Positions 12,699 to 13,661 of a stretch of 13,661 nt of DNA are shown here, piece by piece (position 1 is the first letter of the stretch; every line of letters begins with the position of its first letter). The stretch spans positions 1 through 13,661 of the forward strand of contig JANQME010000184.1 of NCBI GenBank assembly GCA_028280205.1, read 5' to 3'. The notes beneath the pieces were generated by a model. The model was not told the origin of the DNA. It saw only the letters and a program-made list of their open reading frames with translations, and did no database searches. The position numbers and the translations under genes are program-made. Origin of the DNA: Longimicrobiales bacterium. Its GTDB lineage: Bacteria > Gemmatimonadota > Gemmatimonadetes > Longimicrobiales > Gaopeijiaceae.

Positions 12699-13661
12699 TC
12701 AGCGCGAGCGCAGCATCCCCGGCCCGGCCCGCGCAGGCGCAAGGTTCGGGTTGCCCGGCTGGAGCTGGTACGCCCAGTCGAAGATCATGATCGGGTCGTC
12801 GTTCTGGTCGAAGCCGAGCAGCGCGATGCGGACCACACCGTAGTGGATGGCACCGCCGTCTCCGATCACGCGCAGAACGTAGCTCTCCTGCGCTGCGACG
12901 TTGACGTCCTGAGCCACGTACCCGCTCGAGGGTGCAACCCGAAGGTCGATGCACCCGGCGTCCGCCGCCGGGCCGCACTTGAGTGCGGTCGTCTGGAATC
13001 CGGCCGGATACGCGGCGGTGCCGGTGCCGGGCACGAGCCACCAGCCGTCCACGTCGGTCTCCAGCCTGAAGTGCCGGGCCGGGTCGTCCCCGTCCAGGAT
13101 CGGGACGACGCTCTCGTCGTCGGTGAAGCGGAAGCCGGAGCTCCCGGGCACCGCGAAGTAGTCGTAGAGCCACTCGCCCGAGAAGTCGGGTCGCGGCGTT
13201 CCCTCGGCCAGGACGCTGCCCCCGCTCTCGTGCCCGTCGACGTCGACGGCCGACACGAAGTAGGCGTAGGTGAGCCCATTCCCGGCCAGGAGGTCGAGGA
13301 AGCCCTCGGAGTCCGTCTCGCCGAGGAGGAAGGCGTCGGAACCGTCGTCGAAGTAGACCCGGTAGTGCGAGAAGTCCGGCGCGTCGCGGGCCGCGGTTCC
13401 CCAGGTCAGGTAGTTCGCGTCGTCCAGCGCGATCACGAGGGGGGCGTCCGGCACGGGGGGCGCCACGAAGTTCGGCACCGACACCTCGACCACCTCGTCG
13501 CTCGCCGTCTCGAGGCCGCTCGGACCCACTGCGGCTACGTAGTACTCGTAGCGCTGACCGCCGAGGACGTTCAGATCCTCGTAGATGCACACCTCTTCGA
13601 TGCAGCTCGTGACCTCGGCCACGAAGAACCAGCCGGAGTCCGAGACGCGCCGCGAGTAGAC
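12699..13661 (-). CDS. fibronectin type III domain protein, C-terminal part (partial)
   Basis: The gene is open at the right edge of the window, so its N terminus and any signal peptide are missing; 320 codons are visible. Two fibronectin-III-like beta-sandwich units can be read, one ending near GGQRYEYYVAAVGPSGLETASD and a second around NYLTWGTAARDAPDFSHYRVYF to TYAYFVSAVDVDGHESG. A C-terminal beta-rich module without a recognised name follows (SGEWLYDYFAVPGSSGFRF..., GWWLVPGTGTAAYPAGFQT, IALLGFDQNDDPIMIFDWAYQL). Cysteines occur in two close pairs (SCIEEVC and CGPAADAGC), consistent with disulfides in an exported protein. No C-terminal sorting domain is evident. Its function is unknown; export and a surface or secreted role are inference from the domain type. 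Confidence 0.8.
   Translation of the reverse strand, partial: VYSRRVSDSGWFFVAEVTSCIEEVCIYEDLNVLGGQRYEYYVAAVGPSGLETASDEVVEVSVPNFVAPPVPDAPLVIALDDANYLTWGTAARDAPDFSHYRVYFDDGSDAFLLGETDSEGFLDLLAGNGLTYAYFVSAVDVDGHESGGSVLAEGTPRPDFSGEWLYDYFAVPGSSGFRFTDDESVVPILDGDDPARHFRLETDVDGWWLVPGTGTAAYPAGFQTTALKCGPAADAGCIDLRVAPSSGYVAQDVNVAAQESYVLRVIGDGGAIHYGVVRIALLGFDQNDDPIMIFDWAYQLQPGNPNLAPARAGPGMLRSR

Noticed and set aside
12607..13590. A 327-codon minus-strand frame across the fibronectin-III gene and the terminator region
   Set aside because: It is dominated by Arg and Gly, reads through the hairpins up to ftcD, and the alternative frame gives a clear beta-sandwich protein.

Overview
This is a GC-rich bacterial window with tightly packed genes. 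Thirteen coding regions can be supported. Twelve lie on the minus strand and one on the plus strand, and the largest gap between genes is 270 bases. The organism is most likely a Gemmatimonadota bacterium or a close relative. That is an inference from three things: high GC, the mix of housekeeping genes with long acidic TPR proteins and a DUF4321 membrane protein, and a secreted fibronectin-III protein. There is no rRNA or single-copy marker here to settle it. No mobile element, CRISPR array, tRNA or rRNA was seen.

The left block (1-5949, minus strand, read right to left) looks like one operon of seven genes. It starts with an acidic TPR/repeat protein, followed by aroQ (3-dehydroquinate dehydratase), efp (elongation factor P), accB (biotin carboxyl carrier), accC (biotin carboxylase), a ComB-family phosphatase and the start of an FtsK-type DNA translocase that runs off the window. 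Three junctions overlap by 4 nt, the comB-ftsK gap is 8 nt and the aroQ-efp gap is 36 nt. Only accB-accC has a real gap, 96 nt with a perfect 10-bp hairpin. The block joins shikimate, translation and fatty-acid genes; the aroQ-efp-accB-accC order is common in bacteria.

The middle (5950-6219) is a divergent promoter region. A strong sigma70-like promoter (perfect TTGACA) faces left into the operon, and a second one faces right into a PpiD/SurA-like periplasmic folding protein (6220-8049).

The right block (8080-12610, minus strand) looks like a second operon: ftcD, a second acidic TPR protein, a long-chain polyprenyl diphosphate synthase, a DUF4321 membrane protein and tatA. It converges on ppiD with only 30 bases between the stop codons. 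Upstream of ftcD lies the end of a probably secreted fibronectin-III protein (12699 to the window edge), separated by an 88-base gap with two hairpins, one resembling a terminator.

Most of the window is ordinary core metabolism and envelope biogenesis. The least explained parts are the two large TPR proteins. Both have low-complexity acidic regions with repeated short motifs, and each sits early in a housekeeping operon. They are the best candidates for something undescribed, but the sequence alone does not reveal a new system.
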